In this document: one piece after another, positions 1-10,270 of the stretch
Layout of the letters: each line of letters starts with the position of its first letter
How positions within the stretch are numbered: the first letter of the stretch is position 1
Assembly (NCBI GenBank): GCA_037447605.1
Contig: CM074805.1
Coordinates: forward strand, 402,999 to 437,524
DNA: 34,526 nt
DNA from: Zygnema circumcarinatum
Lineage: Eukaryota; Streptophyta; Zygnematophyceae; Zygnematales; Zygnemataceae
Direction: 5' to 3'
Position numbers and translations under genes: made by a program
The notes under the pieces: generated by a model
Told to the model about the DNA's origin: nothing
Seen by the model: only the letters and a program-made list of their open reading frames with translations
The model's database searches: none

Positions 1-71
1 TCCGTCCCCCACCCCCCCCCCCTCCCCCCTCCCTCCCTCCTCCCCCCTCCCCCAGCGCCCCTCCCTCTCAC

Positions 72-282
72 CGTCCGCCAGCTCGAGTACGTACTCCCCG
101 GGCGGCAGCGGCGGCGAGGGCACGAGCACGGCCCCGTCCCGGTCCCGCACGAGCGCGAACCGCGCCTCGCGGCGGAGGCGGAAGGCGGCCCTCAGCGCCG
201 CCGCGACCTCCTCCGAAGTGCGCGCGCTGCCCGCGTCCAGCGCGACCGTCCGCCCGCGGTACCGCACCACCACGCCCGCCAT
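72..282 (-). CDS. First exon of an unrecognised gene, truncated by the window edge
   Basis: An ATG at 282 reading down the minus strand opens 70 codons. The exon ends at 72 in phase 1 at a GT donor (71-70, gtgagagg). The peptide starts MAGVVVRYRGRTVALDAG, continues with an Ala/Arg-rich segment and ends PPGEYVLELAD. The alternation of short hydrophobic strands with a central helix-like stretch resembles a small beta-grasp (ubiquitin-like or PB1-like) domain. That is only an inference from pattern; I do not recognise the family. Third codon positions are strongly G/C, as in the other genes here. Positions 1-71 would be intron and are a C-rich homopolymer-like run. The rest of the gene lies outside the window. 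Confidence 0.6.
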
Positions 283-451
283 GGCGCCTGTACGGACGAG
301 GGTGAGGGGGGGGGGGGCGAACTGCCGGAGGTTATAAGGGGGGGGTAAGGGTCTGGGGTTCTAGAGGGGTGAGGGCTTATGGTTCAGAAAGCTGGGTTGG
401 ACAGGTCGGCATCTATGGCGGAGGGAAGATGGAAGGGGCTCTCAGCATGGG

Positions 452-475
452 GAGAGAGAGAGAGAGAGAGAGAGA
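452..475. repeat. (GA)n microsatellite
   Basis: An uninterrupted GA dinucleotide run upstream of the minus-strand first exon at 282. Similar GA/CT runs recur throughout the window. Confidence 0.9.
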
Positions 476-506
476 TGAAAGGACCAGGGAGTGGGAGTAG
501 GGTAGA

Positions 507-691
507 GTACGGTATAGTACGGAATTGTAGGGCGTACGAACAGTTCTTAGACCGTACGAAGGATATTTGGGATGTACATTCCCCGTACAACGGGTGGACG
601 TGGCACACGCTGATTGGATAATGAGGGTCCACTTTGATTTTGGCAGTCCTTGATTTTAGGAGCAGTACAGAGATCGGTACGGCAGGTGTAC
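507..691. promoter_or_regulatory. Cluster of nine GTAC cores
   Basis: GTAC starts at 507, 517, 534, 554, 574, 585, 665, 677 and 688, mostly as CGTACG, GTACGG or TGTACG. About 0.7 would be expected by chance in this length. GTAC is the known core of SBP-box factors, including the copper regulators CRR1 and SPL7. Binding here is inference. The cluster lies 225-410 bp upstream of the ATG at 282 and overlaps the composite site at 599-617. Confidence 0.4.
599..617 (-). promoter_or_regulatory. Exact CCAAT-N9-CCACG (ERSE-type) site
   Basis: The plus strand reads CGTGG at 599-603, nine bases, then ATTGG at 613-617. On the minus strand this is CCAAT-N9-CCACG, the architecture bound by NF-Y plus a bZIP factor in ER-stress elements. 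It lies 317 bp upstream of the ATG at 282, in the gene's orientation. Confidence 0.55.
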
Positions 692-775
692 GAACGCTGG
701 AGTCGGCAGCGGAACTTGTTCACGGCCTGCAACTTTTACGGGTTCCATGTCTTAACTCAGTTCTGGAGCAGTTCG

Positions 776-1035
776 ATTTTGGGGTTTAAGGGGTTTTAGA
801 GGTTTTTCGCTTTTAGAGTTTCAAAGATTTAGGCTTTTGGGGTTTTAGTGTTTCCAGGATTTAGGAATTTGAGATATTAGGATTTTAGAGTTTCAAGGAT
901 TCAGGGTTTTGGAGTTATAGGGTTTCAAGGATTTAGGGATTTGGGGTTTTAGTGGTTTTAGTATTTCAGGGATTTAGGGCTTTGGGGTTTCAGGGTTTTG
1001 GGGCTTTCAGGGTTGAAGGGTTTTAGGGTATCCAT
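776..1035. repeat. Degenerate TTTAGGG-like tract
   Basis: Dozens of imperfect units of the type ggttttag, ggatttagg and gggtttcagg, with no fixed period. It resembles decayed plant-type telomeric DNA (TTTAGGG) or a G/T-rich simple-sequence tract. Comparable tracts are at 20352-20520 and 29600-29830. The remainder of 283-1501 shows no coding signal. Positions 1245-1500 are a CT-rich run directly downstream of the PUX1 stop. Confidence 0.6.
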
Positions 1036-1501
1036 TTCTGAAATGATGGTCAGGCAGCAAGTCGCACCACACACTCGGCGATGTTAGTCACTACTGTTGG
1101 TCCCATGGTCAACCACCTTCCCATTTACCATTCATTGCCCGTCTCAACCCACCCGGAAATTTCACAAACACATTCCTCCAATATGTACATTCGCAACAAT
1201 GAAACTTGCACCATGGAACCTCCCCAACGCATCCTTCCACTGTCCTAGGAAGGGCAGCTACCTCGTCTCCTCCTCTCCCACTCTCTCCTCGCTCCCCCCC
1301 GTCTCCCACTCCCCTCCCTCTCCTTCTCCCACTGTCTCCATCTCGCTCTCTCTCTCTCTCTCGCCCCTCTCCCACCACGCACTCCCCCTCCCGCCACCGC
1401 TCTCCCCTTCTCCCTCTTCTCCCCCCCCCCCCCCCCCTCCTCTCTTCCCCTGCCTCTCCCTCCCCCTCCCTCCTTGCCGCTCTCCCTCCCTCTCTCCGAA
1501 T

Positions 1502-4500
1502 TCAGCGCTTAAACCACCTCGGCACCCCCTTCCCCTTCCCTGTGGCCGCTTTCGGAGGTTCACTTTTGGGAGGAGGCGCCGCCTCCTCCTCCGGCGGACC
1601 TTCTTCTTCACTCGTCACATTGTCCATGTCGGCCGCCTCCAAATGCAGATCTCGCAGCTCCGCCACGTCATCACATAGAAACGCAGTTGAGATCAACGGA
1701 TCCGTTAAACCTTTAACTGCATTCCGGTGTTTCCCCCCCACCCCCCCCTTCCCATACTTATCACAGCGAACAAACAAAAGCATAGAATGGTGGTCGAAAT
1801 TGTGTTCAAGATTGAGGTCGATATTGTGGTCAAAATCGGGGTCAATTTGTGGTCAAGATTGGGGTCAAATTGTGGTCAAGATTGGGTTCAAATTGTGGTC
1901 AAGATTGGGGTCAAATTGTGGTCAAGATTGGGTTCAAATTGTGGTCAAGATTGGGGTCAAATTGTGGTCAAGATTGGGGTCAAATTGTGGTCAAGATTGG
2001 GGTCAAATCGATGCCCTGAAAGGTAAAAGAAAATGCCTTCACCTGCTTCGCCTTCATACGAGAAGTGAATGATGGCTCCCGGAGCGAGTCGAGCTGCGTA
2101 CAGAGAGAGAGCTTCGTCCTTTAGCCGCTGCTTGGGGGGGGTCGTATCTATGCGATTTACGGCAGCAGTTAAGGAAAACGGAACACATGGAAACGCCCAA
2201 GTGCAGCCGAGTACAATACAAGCACCGAAAGGATGTAAAAAGGAAAAAGGAAGAATGGGGTCAGAAAAGAAAAACAAAAAAGGATACAAAAATAAAAGGG
2301 CCGATCGGGCAGTTTCAAGCAGCGTGAAATGAATTCACGGACGGCTGAGATTGGATCCGACGGCTGAAAATTGGACTCCACGATCCAACCGTCGGGGAAC
2401 TGCACTCTGATCACCGCCTGCATCTCAAAACAGGGTGACAAAAAAAAAAAAAAAAAATGTAGTGCATAAAAAATATGTATTGTCCAAGTTGGTTCCGTCC
2501 TTCCCAACAATGACGGAATCAGTAAGTCCTAAATGTGAAAAAAAAAATCACAAAAGGACCACTAAAGTTGAACTTCATAGGGCAGCATTTGAGGATTAGG
2601 ATTCCAATTATATAGATCAGTAGGGAATCCGAGAATTTTAATAGAAATTTTAGATTCTTTTAGTTTTTACCTTTGTAATGCGGCTGCGAGCTGCCTCTTC
2701 CTCCCTCTCCCTTATTTGTCTCGTCCTCAAGTACTTGTCTGCATTCAAAATGGTAGAGAGGCGAGAGAGAGAAAGACAGAGAGAGGGAAAGAGGAAGGAA
2801 AGTACCCGTAGAGGGAGAGGAAAGCGAGGGAGAGCGGGAACAAGAGAGGGAGAGAGAGAGAGGGGGAGAGAGAGAAAGAGGAAGGATAGTACCCGTAGGT
2901 GGAGAGGAAAGCGAGGGAGAGCGGGAACAAGAGAGGGAGAGAGAGAGAGGGGGAGAGAGAGAAAGAGGAAGGATAGTACCCGTAGGTGGAGAGGAAAGCG
3001 AGGGAGAGCGGGAACAAGAGAGGAAGAGAGAGAGAGGGGGAGAGTGGGAAAGAGGAAGGAAAGTACCCGTAGAGGGAGAGGAAAGCGAGGTAGAGCGGGA
3101 ACAAGAGAAGGAGAGAGAGAGAGAGAGAAGGGATGAGATTCACGTTTCACACATACTTCATACATTAGATAAAACTCGAGTTTTTTTTCAAGAACAGAGG
3201 TAAAAAGAAAAGGGTACCTTCTTTTTTAGTAGCGGCGAGGCGAGCAAAATCCTCCGGAGTGAAGTCATAAAACGAGTCCGATCCTTCACCTGAAAAAAAG
3301 CGAAGAAAAAAAAAAGCAAAAGAATAGTCCCAAAAGACACTCTCTCGTCTGATTTAAAACCGGGATGTGGTTTTGTGTATTCTTACAAAAATATTAAAAA
3401 GAAAGACAAGTATCAAACCCGTCGACCCAAAAAAGCCTCTCAAAATTCATGTAGTAAACCCTGAAATATTAAGTCTAATACCCTCGTTTACGCACCATTA
3501 AAACTAGGGATGGAAGAGGGCTTCCGATTATCGCGAGAAATTTTCGACCTTTTAAATGCAGTGGTGGGCACACCTGCCTCTTCTTCTTGTGCTGCCGCTT
3601 TGAGGCTTTCCTCTCCCGCCTCCCTCTCGCTCTCTCTCTCCTCCTCTCTCTCGCTCTCTCTCTCCTCCTCTCTCTTCTCAGGCGCCGGGAGAGCAGCCGG
3701 ATTCACAAAGACGATCAGAGGCCGACCGACTTTCGCGGTCACACTGGCTATCTGATCACAGTCAGAAAGAGGGGCGAATTATAAGGAAAGGGTTGAGAAA
3801 GACAGAGGGAGAGAGGGAGGGAGAGAAAGAGGGGTAATGAGAGCAAAAGCTGCGAGAGTTCGAGCAGGAAGGATGGGAGGAAAAAGGGACAACGGAAATG
3901 GGAGGAAGGTGACGAGAAAGTGGGTGAGGGAGGACGAGAGATAGGGAGAGGTAGAGTGCATGCCGACGTGCAAGAAATGAGACTCTAGGGTTGAAAAAGT
4001 GCTATAGAGTCTATATGAGAATGCAACTTTGTATACTTCTTTTCCTCAGAAGTTCGTATCATTAGAGTTAACCAAGTTATAAGGAGGACTGTTAAGGTTG
4101 GTAATACAACCTTCTCACGCGCTTGTGGAAACTTTTTTGCATTTGACGTTTCGCCATTTTCAGGGGTCATGGTGGTCTGGTCTCCTGGTCAAGCTTCAGA
4201 TCGTCCCTAATTTGCTTCGTTGGTCACCCTTCAGTGTACGCTTCTGACGTTGAAACCTGAGAAATGAGAAATATGAAGTGTTTACGGAGGGAGACGGGGA
4301 GGAGGAGGAAAGGGAAGAGAGAGAGGAGAGGAGAGAGAGGAGAACGAGGGAAACGGGGAAGAGGGGAAAAGGATTACAGGAGGGATGGAAGGTGGGAAAG
4401 AGAGAGCAGAACAGGGGGAGGAGAAAAGTGGTGAGAAGGAAGGGAAACGAGGGGAAGAGGCATGCAGAGGTAGAAGGAGAAGAAGAGGGAGAGGGACAGG

Positions 4501-4805
4501 GGGAGGGGAAGCGGAAGAGACGATTGGGATAGGGAGAGGGAGAGGAAGAGGGATAAGGAGAGGGAGACGGAGAGGGGGAGGAGAGGGAGAGTGAGAGAGG
4601 GAAGGAGAGGGAGAGGGACAGGGCGAGGGGGAGCGGGAGGGGCGATTGGGGGAGGGAGACGGAGACGGAGAGGGGGAGGAGAGGGAGAGGGAGAGATGGA
4701 AGGAAAGGGAGAGGGGGAGTTGGGGAAAGAGGGAGGCGGGGAGCACCGACCTTGACGAGAGCACCAGAGTCCTCTGAGGGGCGTGTGAGGGTGCGGCGCT
4801 TCAAG
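1502..4805 (-). CDS. PUX1: PUX1-like UBX-domain protein (CDC48/p97 regulator), N-terminal exon unresolved
   Basis: Exons on the minus strand: 4805-4751, 3751-3574, 3289-3218, 2738-2671, 2417-2288, 2147-2043 and 1716-1502 (stop TGA). All phases join, giving 273 residues from LKRRTLTRPSEDSG to VPRWFKR. Landmarks match Arabidopsis PUX1 as I recall it: an early LKRR, a conserved segment DSFYDFTPEDFARLAATKKED (about residues 82-102), then a UBX domain at about 121-202 with AVIRVQFPDG, the FYFYTTPPKQRLKD loop and PGAIIHF, and a C-terminal PRWFK. PUX1 binds hexameric CDC48 through the UBX domain and promotes its disassembly. A GA microsatellite lies inside exon 3751-3574 and encodes a Glu/Arg/Ser run. 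The 4805-4751 exon starts in phase 2, so an upstream exon with the start codon must exist; I could not place it. Residue positions count from the first resolved exon. Confidence 0.92.
1792..2009. repeat. 23-bp minisatellite in the last PUX1 intron
   Basis: About nine head-to-tail copies of ggggtcaaattgtggtcaag plus att. Exact 23-bp spacing is seen from 1838 to 1998 (starts 1838, 1861, 1884, 1907, 1930, 1953, 1976), with degenerate copies on the 1792 side. The array fills most of intron 2042-1717 of the minus-strand gene and produces spurious open frames. Confidence 0.93.
2760..3128. repeat. 87-bp purine-rich minisatellite in a PUX1 intron
   Basis: The landmark agtacccgta recurs at 2801, 2888, 2975 and 3062, an exact 87-bp period. 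Each unit is mostly GA/GGA plus gcgagggagagcgggaacaa. Because 87 is divisible by three, frames stay open on both strands. The array lies inside intron 3217-2739, so these frames are not read as protein. Confidence 0.93.
4275..4745. repeat. GA/GGA-rich low-complexity tract in PUX1 intron 4750-3752
   Basis: Almost pure purine on the plus strand, pyrimidine on the transcribed sense strand, built of gagaggg-type words without one clean period. A short segment at 4232-4260 has a good acceptor (tttctcag) and a possible donor, but its phase joins neither neighbouring PUX1 exon. Confidence 0.8.
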
Positions 4806-5082
4806 CTTCAAACATTAGAGCCCATATTCCAATGTGGAGGGCCAGACAGCACAGCATTCAGAAATTGAAGTTGAAAATTCTGAGGCTTACGAACTTATAT
4901 AATACTTGGAAGTCAATCGCGCGATCTTAAAAGCTTTGTGATCAAGGATTTTGCAATCGCATTTTTTGGTTTTTAGGGTTAGACTTTCAAGTTTGAAGAC
5001 GGTCAGGACAGAGAGCTTCAGGGGCTAGGGTCAGAGTTAGGGTTTGGGGCCACCAAGAGGACAGGCGGAGAGGTACAGACGG

Positions 5083-5265
5083 GCCAAACATTGGTACCAA
5101 CAGCCATTGGCATTCCAATGGTTGGCAACATTGAGATTCCAATGGTTGTCTGAAAAAACCACGAAAAATCCATTACTGTACCTACCAATGCCAATGATTG
5201 GCTGTGCCCCAAATCAATGGCTGGCAACCATTCCAACGGTTGATCCAACGGTCCGACCTGTCCAT
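5083..5265. promoter_or_regulatory. Repeated CCAAT/ATTGG words and AACGG cores upstream of PUX1
   Basis: Near-copies of ccaatggttggcaac and of caatggctggcaaccattcc alternate in both orientations, and gttgatccaacggtccg follows. CCAAT is the NF-Y core. CCAACGG resembles the MSA element bound by three-repeat MYB proteins. Functional meaning is inferred. Elsewhere in 4806-6575 I see no gene: 5584-5610 is a GGGA microsatellite, 5766-5789 a GCAT run, and 5893-5966 has four imperfect copies of accatggcta. Confidence 0.35.
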
Positions 5266-6575
5266 TCGTGATGTCACATTTGCGGTGCGTTCCATGTCAC
5301 GTCACGATCTCACTTTGGTTCTGAAAAAGGAAGGGAAAATTTCATTGAATTCCATTGGTTCTGAAAAGCGTTGAAAAAAGGGATGTGACATTGATCTCAC
5401 GATGGCGATGGTGCCATCAATTGTACATGGACAAAATCATCATCATGGGGAACCACGAGGAACTGGTCCCAAGGGCCATAAGCACAAAAGAAAAATGCTC
5501 GGAAAGAAAGCTACGCCTAGGCGCAACAACGCTTCATGCCCTCCCTCGAATCGCCGATCGATGTGCGGCACATCACATCGCGCGGAGGGAGGGAGGGAGG
5601 GAGGGAGGGACGCCTCCGGAAGGCCAACTCTAAACTAAGGATTAGGTTTTCTTGGTACACATTTTTACAAGGGCAAGGACCATGAATTGTGGAGTGTTGG
5701 TATGAGGTCGTGTTGCTAAGTGCTGCGAGTGCAAGTTCACAACATGGTACAATGCCGTGTTCAACACAGGCCCATGCATGCATGCATGCGTGAACGCGAG
5801 ACATTGCAGCTAGACGGTCGTGTTACATGGCTCGCCGACACCTTTACAAGAACCACGAGTGCTTCCTCTACATGGCTGCAACCTCCCCCTTGAACCATGG
5901 CTAAACTGGCTACCATGGCTAACCCTGACTAACTCTGGGTAGCCGTGACTACCATGGCTAGCATTAAGTTAATCACTAAACTAAAATACACTAGAACGCC
6001 ACCATGGACGATGGCCCATCGCCAAGTGCTGCCCCACCAACCATGAGCCCTAGACTATGAAAAAATTGGAGCAAAAAATAAGCACAAAAAGAATGAATAA
6101 ATAAATCCCGCCAAGGTTAACCCCCATCATCCGTCGTCATTATTCGGGACGCGCGTTAGGGTCAAGGGTTGACCCCCGCCCGCTTATTGTTTGGTTCAAA
6201 GGTGGAAGACGAGGGAGTGGAACTCGGCACACGGCGCCGTTCGCTGCCCGTTCGGCCAAACGGTCTGTTCAGTTCGCCGTTGCACGCCAGTTCCATTCCG
6301 TCGATGAAAAAAACGACTTGTCAAATACGACAACTCCAAAACCCTTAAAAGCAATTTTTGTAATCCAAATGTGCAATTCGCCTAATTTTCTTCTTTCCAT
6401 TTTGTCGCCTTGCGACGTCCTGCATCCCAAAGGCCAATCATATGCCTCGGTGCGATCCGGATGTGAGCCTGCACGGTCAAAAAAAAAAACAGCTATTTTC
6501 AAAACTGGTCCCAAACCAGACTCAACATTCAAAAAACAAAAGCGACACGTGTCATTCGATGGTTCATGGATCCAC

Positions 6576-9101
6576 CTACCTCGTCAGACAGTTGATCTCC
6601 TCGGTCGAGCATCGCCGATGCGACGACACGGCGACGTCTTGACGCCCTCCCATTGGCTGAAACAAATCGCCGGCCGTCGCAGGAACATTTACAGCCGTCG
6701 ATCGACTGGACTGTTTCCAAGCATTGGATGTCTTTCTGATCGATGACGTGGACGCATCTGGGCCGTCCATTAACTGACACGTGGCCTGATTCGCGCTGCG
6801 GCTCGCCACCACGTTCCAGTTCCTGCGCGCCGAGGCGAATTTCCCGGCTGCCGTACAGGATGAGGTCACTGTCAGACAATCTGACGCAGAAGACGTCGAC
6901 GAGGCGGACCCAGAGCTCGACGCGTGGCTCCGCGAATCTCGGGAAGGCAGTGGCGGGGACCACACTGTACGGTCAAGCGTCAGGAAGCGCCGGTCGTAGT
7001 ACGGACGCGATTCGGGGCCAAAATACTGCCGGATCCAGGGGTGCTCTGCAAAACGACAAAAAGGTAAACTCGCATTGACCCTTAAGCGCTAGCCGACAAC
7101 ATCATTAAAACTAGAATTTAAACGGTGTCATAAATACGACAAAAAAATATGTCGTCTAGTAACGACACTACCGACCAATAGTGATTTCAGGAGATCACAT
7201 TTTTGTCGGGTTATTTAACGGCCGACAGAAAACGTTAGATCGAATCCAACTGTACGAACAGCCATTGGAGGGGCAAACCGACGCAACCACCGACACGAAC
7301 CACTGGCCGACCGATGTACGGACATGCCCCAATGCATGCATCCGTACATGCCGGCATTCACATGCATCTCCGCTCATGGTGCGGATGATGATGATGGTGC
7401 ATGCGGGCATGCATGGCTCACCTTGGATGGCGTCCGGCGCGATGCGCGCGGCGGGGTCCACCACGAGCATGCGGCGGAGGAGGTCCTTGGCGCCCTCCGA
7501 GATGCCGCGCCACACGCCGCCCTCGAGGGCGAACCGCCCGCGCTGGACCTTCTCGAAGATGCCGGCCCGGTCCTCGGCCCAAAAGGGCGGCACGCCGGAG
7601 AGGAGGATGTACAAGATGACGCCCAAACTCCACACGTCGCATTCGGGGCCGTAGCTTCTTTGCAGGACCTCTGCATCGCGCGCGGCCAGCATCATCATCA
7701 GCAGGAGCACATCAAGAAAAAAAAACTTCATCGTCATGGCATTGCCCCCTCGCACTAACATCAACATGGGGGCTACAACATGGTCACACTCTCATCACAT
7801 ACCGGGAGCAATGTAATATGCCGATCCCGTCACAAGCTTCAGGGTATCGCCTGCCACCCCACAATCAAAATCCCCAAAGTTTAGCATCATCAATCCATCC
7901 ATCGAACTTTCAACGTCACCTCCACTTGGATGCAGGTCCATGCATGAGAATGTAAACCCATACCCCACTGGACCCACCCATCCGCCCCATCCCCATGCAT
8001 ACCAGGAGCATAAAAGGCGGCCTGCCCAAAGTCAACGACGCGAACATCGGTGTTGCTCTCCCGCGACGCGAGCAGAATGTTCTCCGGCTTCAGGTCGCGG
8101 TGCACCACGCCCCGCCGCCGGCAGTGGCTCAGGACGGAGGCCACCTTGGCAGTCACCACGGCCGCGTCGAGTTCGTCATAGCGGTGGCACTTCTTGATGC
8201 GTCGGAAGAGCTCGCCCCCCCGGCAGTACTCGATGAACATGTACACATTCTGCATGCCATACCATCATCCATCTCGCAACACATACATCATTGCCTTCTC
8301 CTCGACCAAGCGCTGCAACATGTGCAAATGCTCATATCTCAAGACCAACCAAACAATCGTTCTCTTCCTTTCCCCCCTCTCCCCCCCTGCTCTGCTCCCC
8401 CCTTCCCTCCCTCTTACTTTTCCTACCTCTTCATCTTCCGCAGTCCCCTTCAATCCCGCAATGCTCGCGTGGTCCCCGACGAGCTCGAGCGCTTCAATTT
8501 CGCGCCTCAAATCCTTCGCTTCTTGCTTTGTCATCATCTTATTCTTATGTACTATCTTGCAAGCCATGGCTTCCGCGTTCCGCAAATCGACACACAGCCT
8601 GATGATGCCGCTCATCCCACGACCAAGCTCCCGCCCGAGCGAATACGTCTCCCTCACATTTTCAAAGGGTCGCCCCAACACATTGGTCACACATGGCGTG
8701 GGCTCTACCGACCTCGTCCGCCCCAAATGGTCCGACTCTCTAGGAGGGCCCCCTATGAGTCCTTCTCCCGCAGGGAGAGGAGAGCTCCCTCCCCAGTCGG
8801 AGGTGGGAGAGGGAGGCGGCAGGTTGGGCACGCTCTTTAAGCGCCGCATTCCTGAGGGGGAGCTGGCAGGGAGAGCGAGAGAGATTGGGGAGGAGGGAGA
8901 GGTGTCGGTGACGGCAGGAAGGAGGACATGGCGGTCTTCGGAGGAGAAGGACGCGCCATTGGTGGAGGGGGAGAGAAGAAAAGGAGGGACCTTACAGTCG
9001 CTGACTGGGGGTTTTTGTGAGTGGGAATGGGAGTGGGAATGGGGGGGAGGGGTAGCAGGGAGGCGAGGGAGCTTGCGACGTGGGAAGGAGAAGAGGCCCA
9101 T
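6576..9101 (-). CDS. CDPK-like serine/threonine kinase without visible EF-hands
   Basis: Exons: 9101-8427, 8249-8003, 7850-7803, 7670-7422 and 7045-6576. Phases join, giving 562 residues. Residues 1-150 are Ser/Pro-rich and begin MGLFSFPRRK, so Gly2 could be myristoylated. The kinase domain spans about 153-411: glycine loop GRELGRGMSG, ACK lysine at about 182, EIEAL glutamate, HRDLKPEN (275-282), DFG (298-300) and GSAYYIAPE (to 324). YGPECDVWSLGVILYILLSGVPPFW is the CDPK/CaMK hallmark. The domain closes with QEHPWI, as in CDPKs. A CDPK would then carry a junction helix and four EF-hands; instead there is a Ser-rich tail of about 150 residues in which I see no DxDxDG loop. A second frame over 6963-6529 is also open, so the C terminus after LTLDR is uncertain. 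Start chosen as the first ATG in frame. Confidence 0.85.
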
Positions 9102-9293
9102 TTGTTTAGGCCACAATGGCTGTCAGGGGGAGTACAACACCGGGAGAGATGGAGTACACGAGGGAATGAGAGAGCAGGGGAGCGTCCGAACGAGCGGTAG
9201 AGGGAACACGAGGGGGATACAAATGGAGCGGGAGAGCGAGCTGGGGCGAGGGCGGCTAGAGGGAGAGAGAGGCGAGTGGGAGAGAAGACGCGA

Positions 9294-9323
9294 GGAGGGA
9301 GGGAGGGAGGGAGGGAGGGAGGG
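9294..9323. repeat. (GGGA)n microsatellite upstream of the kinase
   Basis: An uninterrupted GGGA run about 195 bp upstream of the kinase ATG. Positions 9330-9700 are G/C-rich with no recognisable coding sequence. Confidence 0.9.
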
Positions 9324-10197
9324 CCACAGGGCGCTTGGGCCCATCTGGTCTTTGAGAGCGCGCCGGGCGGCCGCTGGGCGACACGGGGCGGCGCAGGAGG
9401 CCGTGGTTTGTCGCTAGCGCGTAATGGGGCCCCCCGCCCGCCCTCCCTCCTCCCTCCCCCCCCTCTCCACGTGGCGCGCGCCCAGGGCCGGACTGCTGCC
9501 GGGCCGGGGGGGCGGCGGGGCCTGCTGGCAGCGGCGACCGGCGGTGACGGTTCCAGGCGCGGATGGACGGCGGCGGTTTGGATCGGTCGGATCGCCGGTT
9601 CGGGGCGCGTGGGCGGCCGGGACCGGCGTGCCAGTGACGGCGGTCGCGGTTTTGACCGTCGAAAAAGGTACGGTATAGGCTACCGCGGTCGACCGCCGTC
9701 GTAACTAGATTTCCCTCATTTTGTCGCGATCCGGGGGATAGGCCGCTGGGCGGCCGCGGGGACGCACGTGGTTAATGCTGGCGGTAATGGTAATGACGGC
9801 ATGATGGTGGATAATGACGTCTGATTTGGTGTATAGAACAGAAGATTCGCGCTAGACGACAAGTTGGAATGTTGACCGATGAAGGGTTTGCTAGGTCAAG
9901 GCGTACGAACAAGTACGGACGGAAATTCGGGCCGCTAGAGCCAAGGAGGATATGTCAGCCCTACGCGGCCAGGCGTAGGTGGGAGGCCTACGGCGCCTTA
10001 GGGTAGGCCTAGGGCCAGCGGGGCTCTTGTAGGCCTGCGGGCGGTTAAAAAGTTTTGCAAGTGGGTTTGGGCCTGGCAGAATCCGACACGTGTGGACACC
10101 GGGCAGATTTTCGGTTGAGCCGAAGCTGCTGGGCGGCTGGCGCTGACTTCTGCTCGTATCCGGGCAGGGAAAAATCATTTTATTCGGTAATGACTGA

Positions 10198-10216
10198 CGT
10201 GGCATCCAAGGATTGG
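10198..10216 (-). promoter_or_regulatory. Exact CCAAT-N9-CCACG (ERSE-type) site
   Basis: CGTGG at 10198-10202, nine bases, ATTGG at 10212-10216. It is 54 bp upstream of the plus-strand TATA-like box at 10271 and about 1.1 kb upstream of the minus-strand kinase. Several TGACGTGG words follow (10361-10420). Confidence 0.5.
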
Positions 10217-10270
10217 TGGGTCTGGAGCTGAAATTTCAAAATGAGGGTTTGCTTGGAACGAACTTTCGCC

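Noticed and set aside
1206-2072. A 288-codon plus-strand frame ending in a repeated peptide
   Set aside because: It consists of CT-rich simple sequence and the 23-bp intronic array, and it lies antisense to the PUX1 last exon.
1792-3128. CRISPR-like repeat arrays
   Set aside because: The units are contiguous tandem copies without unique spacers, in introns of a eukaryotic gene.
2678-3136. Arg/Glu-rich and Leu/Ser/Pro-rich repeat proteins on the two strands
   Set aside because: Both are readings of the 87-bp array inside a PUX1 intron.
8194-9417. A 407-codon open frame on the plus strand
   Set aside because: It is antisense to kinase exons 1 and 2, whose minus-strand reading has all kinase motifs. 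It is Ser/Pro/Gly-rich, with microsatellite-derived runs.
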